Assembly (NCBI GenBank): GCA_030272585.1
Contig: BSYQ01000006.1
Location: 2,505,001 to 2,569,000, forward strand
Reading direction: 5' to 3'
Length of the DNA stretch: 64,000 nt
From: Bryopsis sp. KO-2023
Taxonomy: Eukaryota > Chlorophyta > Ulvophyceae > Bryopsidales > Bryopsidaceae
Both the position numbers and the translations under genes were made by a program. The notes beneath the pieces were generated by a model that made no database searches, was not told where the DNA came from, and saw only the letters and a program-made list of their open reading frames with translations. Shown in pieces: positions 13,072 to 23,733 of the stretch (the first letter of the stretch is position 1; every line of letters begins with the position of its first letter).

Positions 13072-13881
13072 TCAGGTGACTTTGACCTCTGTTGGGCTGG
13101 GCTGGCCTCGTTGCGCACAAATATAATCCACGAATTCGTCGATGAGAGGAGGCCACGCCTCCTCCAGCGGATCGTAATTCGAAAAGTCAGTTTTGGTGGT
13201 CCAGGCAAAATCCAGCAACATCAGCCAGGTGTCCCTCAAAATGGGCCTGTTGTGTTTTTCCGCCAGAAACTTCGACCACTCGTCCAGCAAAACCCATGAT
13301 CGGTTCCCCATGAGCAGCAGACCCCACATGGCGATCGCCATGGGCTGCTCCACGATTTTGGTCCCCCGCTTCCTCGCGAAACCATACGCGAATTCGTAAA
13401 CCTTCCGAAAAGTGCAATCGTCGTCCAGCTCCGCCCTAAGCTCCGGCAGCCTCCGCCTTAATTTGTCCAAGCTATCGCACCCCAGATGAGACAACCCCCC
13501 CACGAATTCCTCGCGCGAAAATTCAGACATTATATCCGCCTTGCAGTGATAGCACAACACCAACACCGCGACGTCCGTGGGGTCAACCTTCAAGTCCTCC
13601 ACGAACTGTGCCACCCCCTCCGCACGCATGACGTCCTCGTTAGGATCCTTGTATTTCGCCCACAGCTTCTCTATCGCCCTCTTGTCCGTTTTCGGGGTGG
13701 AGCGGGCGGGGGGATTGGTGTAGTACGCATCGATGCTATTCTGCAGAACCCAGCCCTCCAACTTGAGATAGTCTACCGCGGTCTTCTCGCTGGCGCTCGT
13801 AATACTCCGAAACTGCTTGACATCCTCCTTCTGCGCTCGAGTCAAACGATCGCGGTTCATGTTCCAATCGAGCGTGCCCAA
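13072..13881 (-). CDS. DCUN1D1-like: DCN1-like protein (cullin neddylation co-E3)
   Basis: A single uninterrupted exon of 269 residues. The N-terminus is a UBA-like helix bundle (MNRDRLTRAQKEDVKQF, then TSASEKTAVDYL, matching the family pattern of a short UBA after MN+). Residues about 80-260 form the PONY domain (RAEGVAQFVEDL, DIMSEFSREEF, WSKFLAEK, TWLMLLDFAW, YDPLEEAWPPLIDEFVDYI). DCN1 proteins bind the E2 UBC12 and cullins and speed up Nedd8 transfer, activating cullin-RING ligases. Length matches the human homologue closely. The ATG at 13881 adds seven residues before the usual MN start at 13860. Its intronless state is unlike most neighbours, and its 5' flank lies only about 330 bases from a retrotransposon insertion. 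Confidence 0.93.
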   Translation of the reverse strand: MGTLDWNMNRDRLTRAQKEDVKQFRSITSASEKTAVDYLKLEGWVLQNSIDAYYTNPPARSTPKTDKRAIEKLWAKYKDPNEDVMRAEGVAQFVEDLKVDPTDVAVLVLCYHCKADIMSEFSREEFVGGLSHLGCDSLDKLRRRLPELRAELDDDCTFRKVYEFAYGFARKRGTKIVEQPMAIAMWGLLLMGNRSWVLLDEWSKFLAEKHNRPILRDTWLMLLDFAWTTKTDFSNYDPLEEAWPPLIDEFVDYICAQRGQPSPTEVKVT

Positions 13882-14209
13882 GAGATTTCACCTCTTTCCA
13901 GTTCTCCTGTTCGCAACGGGTGGAACCCGGCGCTGCCGAGAGCTACTCGAAACAGTCGCTACACCACCAGCGGCGGGACGCTCACAATCCCTTCGCCTTT
14001 TTCGATTGTTTTTTTTCCTCTGGTGGTTGTCGGTCTGTTTTACGCTTTGTGGTGATACTCAATATCAGGGAAAGAATGGAACAGAGTTGGACGCCAGTTC
14101 AAGAATACAAAAACAACTCAACGACCTCTCGCGGAACAAAGAACCGTTGCTCCACCGTACACCCGATTACGGTCTTTCTTGTTTCGTCCTTCCGACCTGG
14201 GCGGAAGGG

Positions 14210-14226
14210 GAAGGTACGGGACAATA
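14210..14226. repeat. Left 17-bp target-site duplication of the non-LTR element
   Basis: GAAGGTACGGGACAATA occurs here and again at 16169-16185, bracketing the reverse-transcriptase fragment. A direct repeat of this length is the expected footprint of target-primed reverse transcription. Confidence 0.85.
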
Positions 14227-14290
14227 ACATAACATAACATAACATAATTACACGCGAAGAAGCCACCCAGCTTCTCAGCCTTGTCGTCTA

Positions 14291-15955
14291 GTGTGTGGGG
14301 ACCGTACACTTTTTAGTCACATTGGAGTGCAGCAAGGGGATCCTTTGGCACCCTTTTTCTTTTCTTTGGGTTTGGAAAAGGTGCTTCAAGAAGTTCGAGA
14401 AGTGTGTTCTGTTCCTTTGGATTTATGGTATTTAGATGACGGCACCATTGGGGGTCCAGTTGACCAAGTGTCCAGTTTTTTTCAGTTTCTTTGTGATTTA
14501 GGCCCCCATCATGGGATTCACATTAATCGTCACAAATGTGAACTCTTTTGGCCTTCAGCTCCTTCCGCGGATTCGCTTCCTAGGGAATTGTCACGTTCGT
14601 TTGGTACTTGTTGGGGGGCGGATGTGTTGGGGGCCCCGTTTGGGTCTGATGAGTGGGTTACACCGTTTTTGGATCGTCGATATGAGCAAGTTAAGTCGTT
14701 GGTTGAGTGTATTTCTGAGGTTGCTGATTCTCAGCTACAATTTCTTTTTTTGCGCTCCTGTTTAGGGGCATGTCGAGTGGTGCATCTTTTTCGCACTACT
14801 CCTCCTTGTTTGTATAGCAGTGTCCAACACTTCTTGGACCGCTTTGATGGTTTGTTACGGGATTCTATGGAACAGTTTTTTTGTTTATCTTTATCTTCGA
14901 TGGCTTGGTTGCAAACCAGCCTGCCGGTTCGTAGTGGGGGACTTGGGATTTCGGCTGGAAGTTGGTTTCATGCAGTAGCCTATTTTTCTTCTCTACATTT
15001 TGTTCGTCATGATTTGTCGATTCTTTCGGGGGTTTCTTTTTCTTCAAACCATCCTTCGTGGAGCTTTGCCGCTGTGCAACTTGATGATATTTTGCCGCCA
15101 GCAGCACTCAGTTCCCCCGAGGAGTGGTTCGCGAAGGAGCAGGTTACCCAGAAAGCGTTGACGTTGCTGGTTGGGGAGCGGCGGTTTGATGCTCTTTTGC
15201 GTCAAGGGTTCCGGCGGGATGAGGCGCGTTTGCGAAGTCTCTCTCTTCCTTATTCTGGGGCTTACCTTTCTGCTTTGCCTAATCAGGCGTTGGGGACGGA
15301 GCTTTCTTCGGCGGCGTTCAATATTCTATTACGATGGCGGTTGGGTCTCCCCATGTATGAGGATGGCGCTGTTTGTCCCATGTGTCATTCGTCCATGGAT
15401 GTTTTTGGTGATCATGCTATCATGTGCCAAGTGGGGGGCAGTGTTTTGGCTCGTCATAATAGTATCCGGAACTTTTTGTTCCATTTTTCTCGGTCGGCGG
15501 GTGTGCGTCCTCGCATGGAGTTGCACGTAGATTCTTCTTTTGAGCGTCCGGCCGACGTATTTTTTCCGTCTTGGCGGCATGGTAAGGCGTGTGTTATTGA
15601 TGTCACTGTTTCGCATCCTTTACAGCAAGCCACTTTGGCTCGGGCTACTCGCGAAGCGGGGGCGGGCATTTTACGTTGTGTGGATCGCAAGGCTCAAGTG
15701 GCTGAGAAATGTCATCGTTTGGGGTTTGATTTTATCTGTTTTGCGGCCGAGTCTTTTGGCGGGTTTTCTTCGGACAGTGGTCATTTGATTCGTTCTTTAT
15801 CCCGCGCAGTTGCGACTTGTCAAGATCTCCCGGTTTCAGTTGTTGTTGAAAGAGCGTGGCAGCAGCTCTCTCTTTCTTTACATCGGCCTCAGGGTAACGC
15901 TTTTTTGGAGCGATCTTCTTTGTCGTTTGATTCTTTTGCTTTTGATCGAGGGTAG
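14291..15955 (+). pseudogene. Truncated reverse transcriptase with restriction-like endonuclease
   Basis: The frame is open from about 14246 to the TAG at 15953-15955 (about 554 residues from 14291; the first codon there is GTG, so no real start exists). Visible RT motifs are GVQQGDPLAPFFFSL (motif 4) and the catalytic YLDDGTIGG (motif 5). The RT N-terminal motifs are absent. Toward the C-terminus is a CCHC-like finger (CPMC...GDHAIMC) followed by an endonuclease core with RPADVFFPSW and CVIDVTVSHP, the PD-(D/E)xK-type arrangement of R2-like elements. The downstream frame has no breaks, so truncation may be the only lesion. It cannot be autonomous as it stands. Confidence 0.85.
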
Positions 15956-16141
15956 ACACAGTATTGGGTTTGAGGTTGATGGATTGTGGACATAAATACG
16001 GACTTGTGTAATTAGCTTCTATTGCGGATCTTCTTTGTCGTTTGATTCTTTTGCTTTTGATCGAGGGTAGACACAGTATTGGGTTTGAGGTTGATGGATT
16101 GTGGACATAAATACGGACTTGTGTAATTAGCTTCTATTGCG
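15912..16141. repeat. 115-bp tandem duplication at the element's 3' end
   Basis: Copies at 15912-16026 and 16027-16141 appear identical. The unit covers the last 14 codons and stop of the RT frame plus about 71 bases of 3' UTR. It could come from template slippage or jumping during reverse transcription, or from later unequal exchange. Confidence 0.9.
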
Positions 16142-16168
16142 GAAAAATGTACACCAATGTGAACAGAC

Positions 16169-16185
16169 GAAGGTACGGGACAATA
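16169..16185. repeat. Right 17-bp target-site duplication
   Basis: Perfect copy of the 17-mer at 14210-14226, directly after the 3' end of the non-LTR element. Confidence 0.85.
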
Positions 16186-17763
16186 TGGCCCGTCTGACTG
16201 GGGTGATGACTCATTTAGGCTCATTAGTGGTGGTTGATTGATGTTTCTGAGAAAACGCTCAGATGATGTTGACCCCCTCCCCAAACACGGAGTGTCTTCC
16301 TGTCTGGTTTTGTTGGGAACGATTCGCAGCTGGACAAACTTTTTTTTTCCTGTTTTGTTTATCCCTTCAATAGAATTTTGTTGCATCTGAGGATTTTTAA
16401 TTTGGGGGGGGGGGGGGGATGTATATTTCTTTCAAATAAAAAAGAATACAGCAGACTGTCTTTACAGTGCTGGCTTTTTGTAGCGCGTACCTGGATATAG
16501 TACCGATTTTCTTGCCTGACAAGATTCAAAAATGTCCCCCGTTCAACACAATCCCCGCCTATTCCTTTTCCAATTTTTTTTGGCCTCTTTGCTTTTTGCT
16601 GGTCCGTCTCTTGAAGGCTTTTGGAACTATACAACAACAACAACAATAAGTACATATTGCCTGAGAGCCCACAAAAAAAAGCCTCTTGGGTGTTGAGCTG
16701 TGAATCACTATCTTTTGTTGTAATGCATGACTAATGAAAAGCTTGTAACAATCAAGATCTGATGTTTGTTACGTTTCGAGTGTTCTACTGTGTGCATGTC
16801 AGCCCTATCGAAGGTTCCTTCTGGGTCCAAGAGACACCAACGTCAGGTGCTACCAAGGATCCCATGCTTTTCTTGTCAGCTTTGTTGGAACACCATATCT
16901 TCTCCTGTTGATGTTGCTAGGCTTCCCTGGATGGCTCCTGTTTGATCTCACACGGAGCAGTGAGGTCCTCGAACAAGAGGAGGCGGTCAGGCAATATATA
17001 GGGTACTAAGTTCCTTTTGTGTTTCTGAACATATTTAATTCACTCATATTGTTGCGGTTCTTTTTTCACATCGTGTTCCATTCTGTCTGGAAACCTCTCC
17101 AGCCACACCCCGGCTGGAGCATATGTTTTTTGCTCTACCGAGCAGTGTTTTTTTTGTGTCCTAAATACCACTTTTCGTCATAATCGTGCACGCCACGACC
17201 CGCAAATTGCACCACCACAGGGACCTCGTTCGGACAACGTGTCCGCCGAACGACGAGGGGAATAGTGCGAATTCGGACAAATTCCCAGATTGAAGCGCTA
17301 CTCTGCGCTCCTCTACTATAGTGTAGTGTGGTGGTAGTGAGCGCTGTTGTGACACAAACACGCTCGAGTTGTGGTTTTTGGCATGTTATTCCATGTCAGT
17401 TTTGGGTTCAGCCTTGAGCCAAAAATTCGAAATGTGCCCGGAAAATTTTACCATCGATCCCTTTCATTCGGTCGGTGTCCGACAAGAATATCGAGAAAAA
17501 AACCCCCCGAGATGGTGATGGATCAGCTCGGTCATCGTCACTATAGGAGATTCGCTGAATACGTTGTAAACAATCGCGTGGTTAATGACACCATTAACGT
17601 TGTTCTACACCCCTTTTGCATGGTTGTTTTTCATCGTTGTGGAGTGCATACTTAACATTGATGGTTTTTTTAGCACCCTGAACCAGCCGGCGAATCACGC
17701 AGAAGACCCGATTAGCATGGTTGACGTCTTTTGGAAACGACATGGTTGGGTGCTCCATTCGCA
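16186..17763. other. Non-coding region with a G15 run and a hairpin
   Basis: I see a run of about fifteen G at 16404-16418, an AC-rich AACAACAACA stretch near 16632, and an imperfect hairpin at 17224-17258 (arms CGGACA / TGTCCG, extended by CCTCGTT). No gene is supported; open frames here are short and lack splice or domain support. Confidence 0.5.
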
Positions 17764-18350
17764 ACGATGCAGTTTACAACGCAGACAGAGGATTTTACAC
17801 CGATTAGTATGCACTCCACAACGATGCAGTTTACAACGCAGACAGGGGATTTTACACCGATTAGTATGCACTCCACAACGATGACGTTTACAACGCAGAC
17901 AGAGGATTTCACACCGATTAGTATGCACTCCACAACGATGACGTTTACAACGCAGACAGGGGATTTCACACCGATTAGTATGCACTCCACAACGATACAG
18001 TTTACAACGCAGACAGAGGATTTTACACGGATTAGTATGCACTCCACAACGATGACGTTTACAACGCAGACAGAGGATTTCACACCGATTAGTATGCACT
18101 CCACAACGATGACGTTTACAACGCAGACAGGCGATTTAGCACCGATTAGTATGCACTCCACAACGATGACGTTTACAACGCAGACAGGCCTGTTTACGCT
18201 GATTTGTATGCACTTTGCAACGATGGTTATTACAACGCGGACAGGCCTGTGACCGCGGAAGAGTATGCACTTTGCAACGTTGGTTACAACAACGCGGACA
18301 GGCCTCTGGACACTGGTAGTTCTGCACTTTGCAACGTTGATTACAAATCC
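17764..18350. repeat. 57-bp minisatellite, about ten units
   Basis: Units start at TTTACAACGCAGACAG near 17773, 17830, 17887, 17944, 18001, 18058, 18115 and 18172, then continue in diverged form to about 18350. The period is exactly 57 bases (19 codons), so frames stay open through the array on both strands (173 codons forward, 134 and 215 codons reverse). The last two or three units differ most (GCGGACAGGCCT variant). None of the frames shows a known domain, so I treat the array as non-coding. Confidence 0.9.
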
Positions 18351-18941
18351 TTTCTCCACAAGTATACCTCATGATAGCCACTGCCTGCCCATCAGCTACC
18401 AATACCCAATCACTTCAACCAGATATAAAAAATGTCATAAAATGTTTGTACCAAAAAAAACAAGTCTGTTTCCCAAACGATACCCGAAGCTATAGACTTG
18501 ATTTCACCATTGCTGATGCACCATTTTTTCGACATCAATACAGGGCAAAGCTTTGAAATACATTCCAGAGATAAAGACAACACAAATCAGCTCAGCATCT
18601 GCAACAGTAAATTCTATATCCACAGCAGGCGAGGGTCAGAATCCAATTCGGAAAAAAAAACAGCACATCAATAATGCTAGCAAAAATGTTGCTGAACTAA
18701 AAATGAAATAGGGGACGTCACTCCCTACCATCCCAACTCACAAATAAAAACATAAAAAGGTGAAATATCGCGAACTACATGTTAATTCAGGATTAACATA
18801 TAAGAATCTCCTCTATCTCTCTACTTGAGGCAGAAGCACTGCTTCTTCTTCCTATCTTCAAAAGACCTCTTTGTATTCTTCTCATCATTGTAGTAATCAA
18901 TTCTGATCCATAGACCATTCTTGCAACCGTCTTTGGAACAG
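18351..18941. other. Non-coding region
   Basis: AT-rich sequence between the minisatellite and the last supported minus-strand exon. Nothing recognisable is seen. Confidence 0.45.
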
Positions 18942-19179
18942 TTACAGAGCTTCCTCTTGAAGGTCCTCGCACAGCAAGAAGCACCAACACCAGGTCAAGG
19001 CTCCAGCTGCTGCTTGAGCAAGAGCCTCCGCGAAAGCGACCGCCCTAGTGTTTCCTCCAGATGCAGACCAACCACAGGCAAAACCTCGGCCCTCGCAATT
19101 GACCTGGACAGCAGCCTCTTCCCAGACACTGGCAACAGCAACAGCTTCAGCAGCCGTTTCTGCCTTGCCTTTGTCACAG
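18942..19179 (-). CDS. Alanine-rich exon, probable 3' exon of a minus-strand gene
   Basis: On the minus strand an acceptor (GGTTCCAG) opens a 79-residue frame ending at TAA (18944-18942). It reads CDKGKAETAAEAVAVAS, then an Asn-Cys-Glu-Gly-Arg-Gly segment with two cysteines, then AVAFAEALAQAAAGALTW. Alternating A-x-A runs around Cys/Gly segments are typical of secreted or wall-associated repeat proteins in some algae. It may be the last exon of the cysteine-rich gene at 20513-21644 or of a separate gene; the linking exons are not resolved. Confidence 0.35.
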
Positions 19180-20512
19180 CTGGAACCATCCTCTGACCTT
19201 TATATGCATTTTTGAATAGGTTTTCCAACCTGGAAGGAAACCCAAGTGTACCTGGTCAGGACCTGTTTTTACGCTGAGTTGGACTGGGCCCTTGGGTTCC
19301 TTTCTCCCGGATCCCGGAATGCCTGGTGGATCGACTGATTAAAACGTGGACTCCAGCTTCGTGAAAAAAATACCAAGTGGGCTTCCTGCAATCCCAGTGT
19401 GCGCACCAATTCAGAATCTGTAGCTGAGAAAAATTTCTTATTGCACACCCTGATGACACAAAGGGAAAATAAAGTTTTAGCAAAAACACCCCTAAAATTT
19501 TGTAACCTCAATTGATTTTTTTTCCATCCAGCACACAAGACACCAATTCGGTTCTAGGCACAAATTGGAACAAGCTGGACTGAATGTATCGCAAAGTGTG
19601 TACCAATCAGCGAATGACTAGTCAAACATCATCCCTTCATCAAAACTATCAAAAAAACAGCGACATCCTTTGCTTCAATATCTCCTCTCTTTCCTGCCTC
19701 ACCTAATTTCACCACATCAATACAAAAAAGGACAATGAGTACCAGCAAAAAATCGTCAGGTCCATTGGGCATCCTGGAAGACTTAGCATATATATATACT
19801 GGCAGGAAACAGAGTACATTTCCTGAACAACACATCAGCCAAAAATTGAGCCAGAAGCATGCCCTAAAGGATTTTTTGTTTTGTTTTTTTGGGGGGGGGG
19901 TAAACTTTGCACCCAGAACCAGAAAACGATTCACAAACTGTAGAAAGAAAAAAGAAAAAATCAATGTCGAAAGCTGCAATCGGGAGCATCAGTGAGATTT
20001 TTTGGTCCAGATTTCGGTTCTGACTTCTCAGCAGGACTGCTAGAGGGTACCTTGGTGTTCGGAAGGGACAAACATTTTTGGAGTGTAAACGGATTTGGGG
20101 TCATGCAACTCAATCGAAAAATAATTAGGCACCAGGGTTCTGTCTCCCATAGCCTGGATCAGTTTCCTATTGGAAGCTGGCTCAGTTCCTTGCAGATTTT
20201 CTGGTCCAAGACCTCCACGGGCTTCTCTTTTGTTTGTTTCCTTCCTTTGGTGCCAACAGCAGTGATATCTGGATCAAGACTTGGCCTGTCATTGTTTTGG
20301 AGCTGCCTATTTCCCCTTTGCTTGCCTCACGAGCAAAAGCTTCGGTCTAACAGAAGTAGTACCAAAGAAAATCCTGATAGTACATATATAATCTTGATTA
20401 AAAAAAAAAAACCATTGCCAATTTTGCTGCTGTTTTCCGTATTGCTCTCGTTCAAACACATTGAATACAATCTCTATTCCCCAGCAAGAGATGAACTGAA
20501 AATCAAACTTAC

Positions 20513-21644
20513 ATCTTCCTGGGAAGCGAGCGGTCCCAGAATCCTAAGGAGGCATCCCACTGTGGCTCTGTTCCAATCGTGAATGACCCCATCCTCTTCG
20601 CCTTAAGTATGTTCCGTGAACAGAAACGAGAAATTGGACCTTGACAGCGGGTCATTGGCAAAGGTGACTGGATACAGCTTGAAAGAATGCTAGAAACACA
20701 CACATACACAAAAAATAAATTATTTTAAATAATTAAGTATTTGACCTGAGTGTCCATACCAAAGATCTTCATTTGCAAATTGGTTCTCCAATTGGTTGTC
20801 CAAAAAAAAAAAAAGAAAAGAAAAATGCAATCATTAGAAAGCGGCTTTGTCCCAGAATCAAGCATAATTGGTTATCACGAAGCATAAGTTGCCCATACCT
20901 TTTCAAAAATAGTCAGCAGTTTAACGAGTCTATCCAAGCTTTCGTCGTCCATGAACTCCCATTTGCCCCACGCTTGCCAATCTGGGATATTGGCCGCCAA
21001 CAGCCAACGCTCATGGCATTCATCCTGGCAAACAATGCCGCATTTTACCTGCACAGCAATTGACTAGCTTAGACTCCTCAATGAACTATCCTTTCACCAT
21101 AGTGAAGAAATGACATGGCCAAGTGACCATAATCGAATTGATCAGATGTGGATGAACATATCTTTGAACATTTGATTCCTACCTGCTTTCCACAGTTCAT
21201 GCATAAAGGCTTGCTGCAGAAAAAGCACAGCTTCCCCTTGGAATTTTTCAGGGATCGAGTGCAACTTCCACATCTTTGGCCAGCACTCCATAGGACTTGA
21301 ACACACCAAGCCATACAAAAGATTTAACTCGGAATTCTGAAAAAGGTTGGAATCCACAGGTTGTGCGGTCAAAACAAAGAGATATATTCTTTCCAAAGCC
21401 TTTGGATAAAAGTTATGATTCTTGAGTCCCGACAGACAGACATGCAGCATGTTGAGCAGGCAAGGGGTAGAGAGCAGCGGGTTTTTTTATAAGAAACTCG
21501 TTTACTAGGTAAGAAGGTCCTCCACTTACCGCAACTTCGACCCCTGAGCCTTCCTGGCCTCTCTGTGTAGAAACTAGACACAACAATAATGTCAACACAA
21601 CCACATCTGTCGGAAATGTCCGAGTAGCCGACATGAGCAGCTTG
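20513..21644 (-). CDS. Cysteine-rich (zinc-finger-like) protein, internal exons
   Basis: Five minus-strand exons join with matching phases: 21644-21530, 21295-21183, 21048-20899, 20785-20760 and 20689-20513. The joined protein has a dense Cys array: QRCGSC, then LCFFCSKPLCMNCGKQ, then VKCGIVCQDECHERW, followed by a Trp/acidic segment (NIPDWQAWGKWEFMDDE). The CxxC pairs suggest a treble-clef or RING/FYVE-type zinc module, but no named family is certain. Each exon is bounded by GT and AG, and the last by the strong donor AT-GTAAGT. A candidate first exon (ATG near 22020, MSEFTARRDECAG, donor GTGAGT) and a further coding-looking stretch at about 20050-20260 (TLVPNYFSIELHDPKSVYTP) probably belong to the same gene. 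Neither end is fixed. Confidence 0.5.
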
Positions 21645-22020
21645 CTGGTGCCAACAGAAGGTTACCAGAATCAATTTTTACGTGTTAACATAAAGCTGCA
21701 AAAAAACATGAGTCCCACAACAATGATCAGCAAGCTTAAAATACCGAGGCAAACAATTTCCTTGCTACAATCAGAGCATTTTCATAGGGTAGCAATTTCT
21801 GCACTCTGGAACTCTCAGGTCACCTCGAGGACGAGCTCGTTATCATCAAGTTCATGCGTTTTGGGCAAGTCAGTGTGTCGGAAAAATCAAAAACAGGGAT
21901 GAGCAGTCCAGAAACGAGCGCCCCTGCTGGGGTACTCACCTTCCCACTCTCTGTATCTCGTTCGCTGCGCGCCGGCACACTCGTCTCTCCGCGCTGTGAA
22001 CTCCGACATCTCCTCCTCGC

Positions 22021-23337
22021 GATATCGTTGCCACTAACGGACGATATCAAGAATCGCGCTTTCGTGCGCCCTCAACCCCGACTTTTCTTTCAGCCAAAGG
22101 TATTCAAATACCCTCTTGCTTTACTCGGAATACGCGGCCAGTCCTCCTGAATCTCACACTTGACGTCGTGCAGTCGCGGCTGGGAGCAGGCCGTTCAACG
22201 ATGGTTGGTCGCACAGAATGGGAGGCAAGGAAATTCGAAAGATGGAGATTCGCAGGTGTACGACCTTCTAGAATGGGATTACAGGGTTGTAAACTGCGTC
22301 GTGTGACACAATCAACCATGCACACCCTATGTACAACATTGTTCCATGGCTGAACGCATTGAGCGTCTGTCTATGAGCGCTGTGTTGCAGGCGTTGCGCG
22401 TTGTGCATTGTTGTAAAAGCGGTGTGGATTGCCTTGTAGGAATTTTGGGTTCTCTTTGCCGGGATAGGAACCGGCGCCGCTCCAACCCAGGTGGTGCTCT
22501 CGTTGCGAACAAGTTGTTGGAGCTCCACAAGCTTTCCTACACCGTTGCAACGTTTCCCAAGGTTAGGAACGAGCCTAGGCAAGGTCCAGTCGACTTGAAC
22601 AACGTGTTTAAGATCGTGGGCATGGGTGAAAAAAATTACTCGGTTTTGTTGGAGACGGTTCCGACAAAAATGATCAGGATGGTGGAGAGAGGGGAAATTC
22701 ACGCTATTGCATGTACAATGGAATGTGAACGTGTGGGCCAGTTCACGTTGTAAATGTTTTGGTCCACGTTGTGTATGTGAGAAACGGCACTGCCAACCAT
22801 GTAATGGTTGGACGAGCGTTGCAAATACAGTGGATACTTCACAATTGTTGTAATTTCCAAAAAATCAACCATGCAAAATAACAGTTCAACCAAAACACAG
22901 CTGCACCGATATTTCCAGGTGAACCCGAAACTGACGTCTGGAAACGCAACCGTGTATATGAGGCACTGCACGTTGTAGGTTAACAACGTTGTTTCCAGGG
23001 CACCCTTTCTGACACCCGAAAGTGCTTTTTAACGACGTATTAGGCGACGGTGGCGAGCCCTGAATACTTTTTCAAGTGATATGTGATGTTTTTTATCTTT
23101 GTTTCAAAACTGCGTTGTTGATGTGGATGTCTGCGTTGTTGGCTGATCAGGCCAGAAGGCCGTCACTTGCGAAACGCGACGGAAGCGGCTGTATCTTGGC
23201 GGAAGACGCCTAGGGGTCGAACCTAGGTGTTTCCGCACGTCTTTGTGTGTGTTCCGCCATTTTTCGACGTGTTTCCCGTTTCGATCCGGTTGGCGTGAAA
23301 ATCAAATTACAACGTTAATAGTGAATCTCCCATAGTG
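22021..23337. other. Region without a supported gene
   Basis: The plus strand has an intronless 135-codon frame at 22346-22753 (MAERIERLSM... ending GQFTL). It is not recognised and overlaps an equally long reverse frame, so it is unsupported. The rest is non-coding. Confidence 0.4.
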
Positions 23338-23345
23338 CGTTGGAG
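23338..23345. repeat. Left 8-bp target-site duplication
   Basis: CGTTGGAG lies directly before the CAGTG terminus of the MITE and recurs at 23726-23733. Confidence 0.8.
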
Positions 23346-23725
23346 CAGTGTATTTTTTTTCAATTTCACTGGCCCCAAAGTGGCCCTAAATTTGGCCGTT
23401 TCATCTAGTTGTGGCCCTTTTGTGGCCCCAATTTGTCCGGAAAAAAATAGAATGTGGCCCCAACTTCAAAAACACAAATTACAAGGCTTGGTGTTTATAT
23501 AGCATTTACTTAATGTTGATTTTAATTTTTGTGGAAACTCGATTGATTTCTTGGATGTGGCCCAGGCCTTACAAACTTCGGGGGAATGTGGCCCTTTTGT
23601 GGCCCCAAATTCATCTTCTATTAAAACGTTTTGGCCCTTTTGTGGCCCCAAAATTTGCCATTCTGATTATTTGGGGGGCCAAAATGGGCCAAAAGGGCCA
23701 CAATGGGCCACAAAAATATACACTG
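23346..23725. mobile_element. Non-autonomous hAT-like MITE (380 bp)
   Basis: The two ends are short inverted repeats: left CAGTGTATTTTTTTT, right (reverse complement) CAGTGTATATTTTTGTGG. They are bracketed by an 8-bp duplication, CGTTGGAG. Termini starting CAGTG with short TIRs and 8-bp duplications are the hallmarks of the hAT superfamily. The interior carries repeated TTTTGTGGCCCC motifs facing right and GGGCCACAAAA / GGGCCAAAA facing left, so subterminal repeats form an extended inverted structure. There is no transposase frame, so it depends on an autonomous element elsewhere. Confidence 0.8.
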
Positions 23726-23733
23726 CGTTGGAG
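23726..23733. repeat. Right 8-bp target-site duplication
   Basis: CGTTGGAG, matching 23338-23345. Confidence 0.8.

Larger units (their letters stand above)
14227..16168 (+). mobile_element. 5'-truncated non-LTR retrotransposon
   Basis: The element is about 1.94 kb between perfect 17-bp duplications. Its 5' end is four exact ACATA pentamers (14227-14246), then sequence in frame with the C-terminal half of a reverse transcriptase. The first half of the RT domain is missing, the usual result of incomplete reverse transcription. The 3' end carries a 115-bp tandem duplication that includes the stop codon, then a 27-base AT-rich tail with no poly-A. The combination of an RT with a C-terminal zinc finger and restriction-like endonuclease places it near the R2/CRE-type lineages. 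A short copy of the same 3' tail is at 34691-34749. Confidence 0.8.

Noticed and set aside
13486..14055. 189-codon plus-strand frame opposite the DCN1-like gene
   Set aside because: It is the antisense shadow of a confidently identified gene.
17695..18359. Minus-strand 134- and 215-codon frames as cysteine-rich or valine-rich repeat proteins
   Set aside because: Both arise from a 57-bp tandem repeat with a period divisible by three; two different minus frames and one plus frame are open equally, so there is no evidence for coding.
22346..22753. 135-codon intronless gene
   Set aside because: No recognisable content, and a 144-codon frame is open on the other strand over the same bases.
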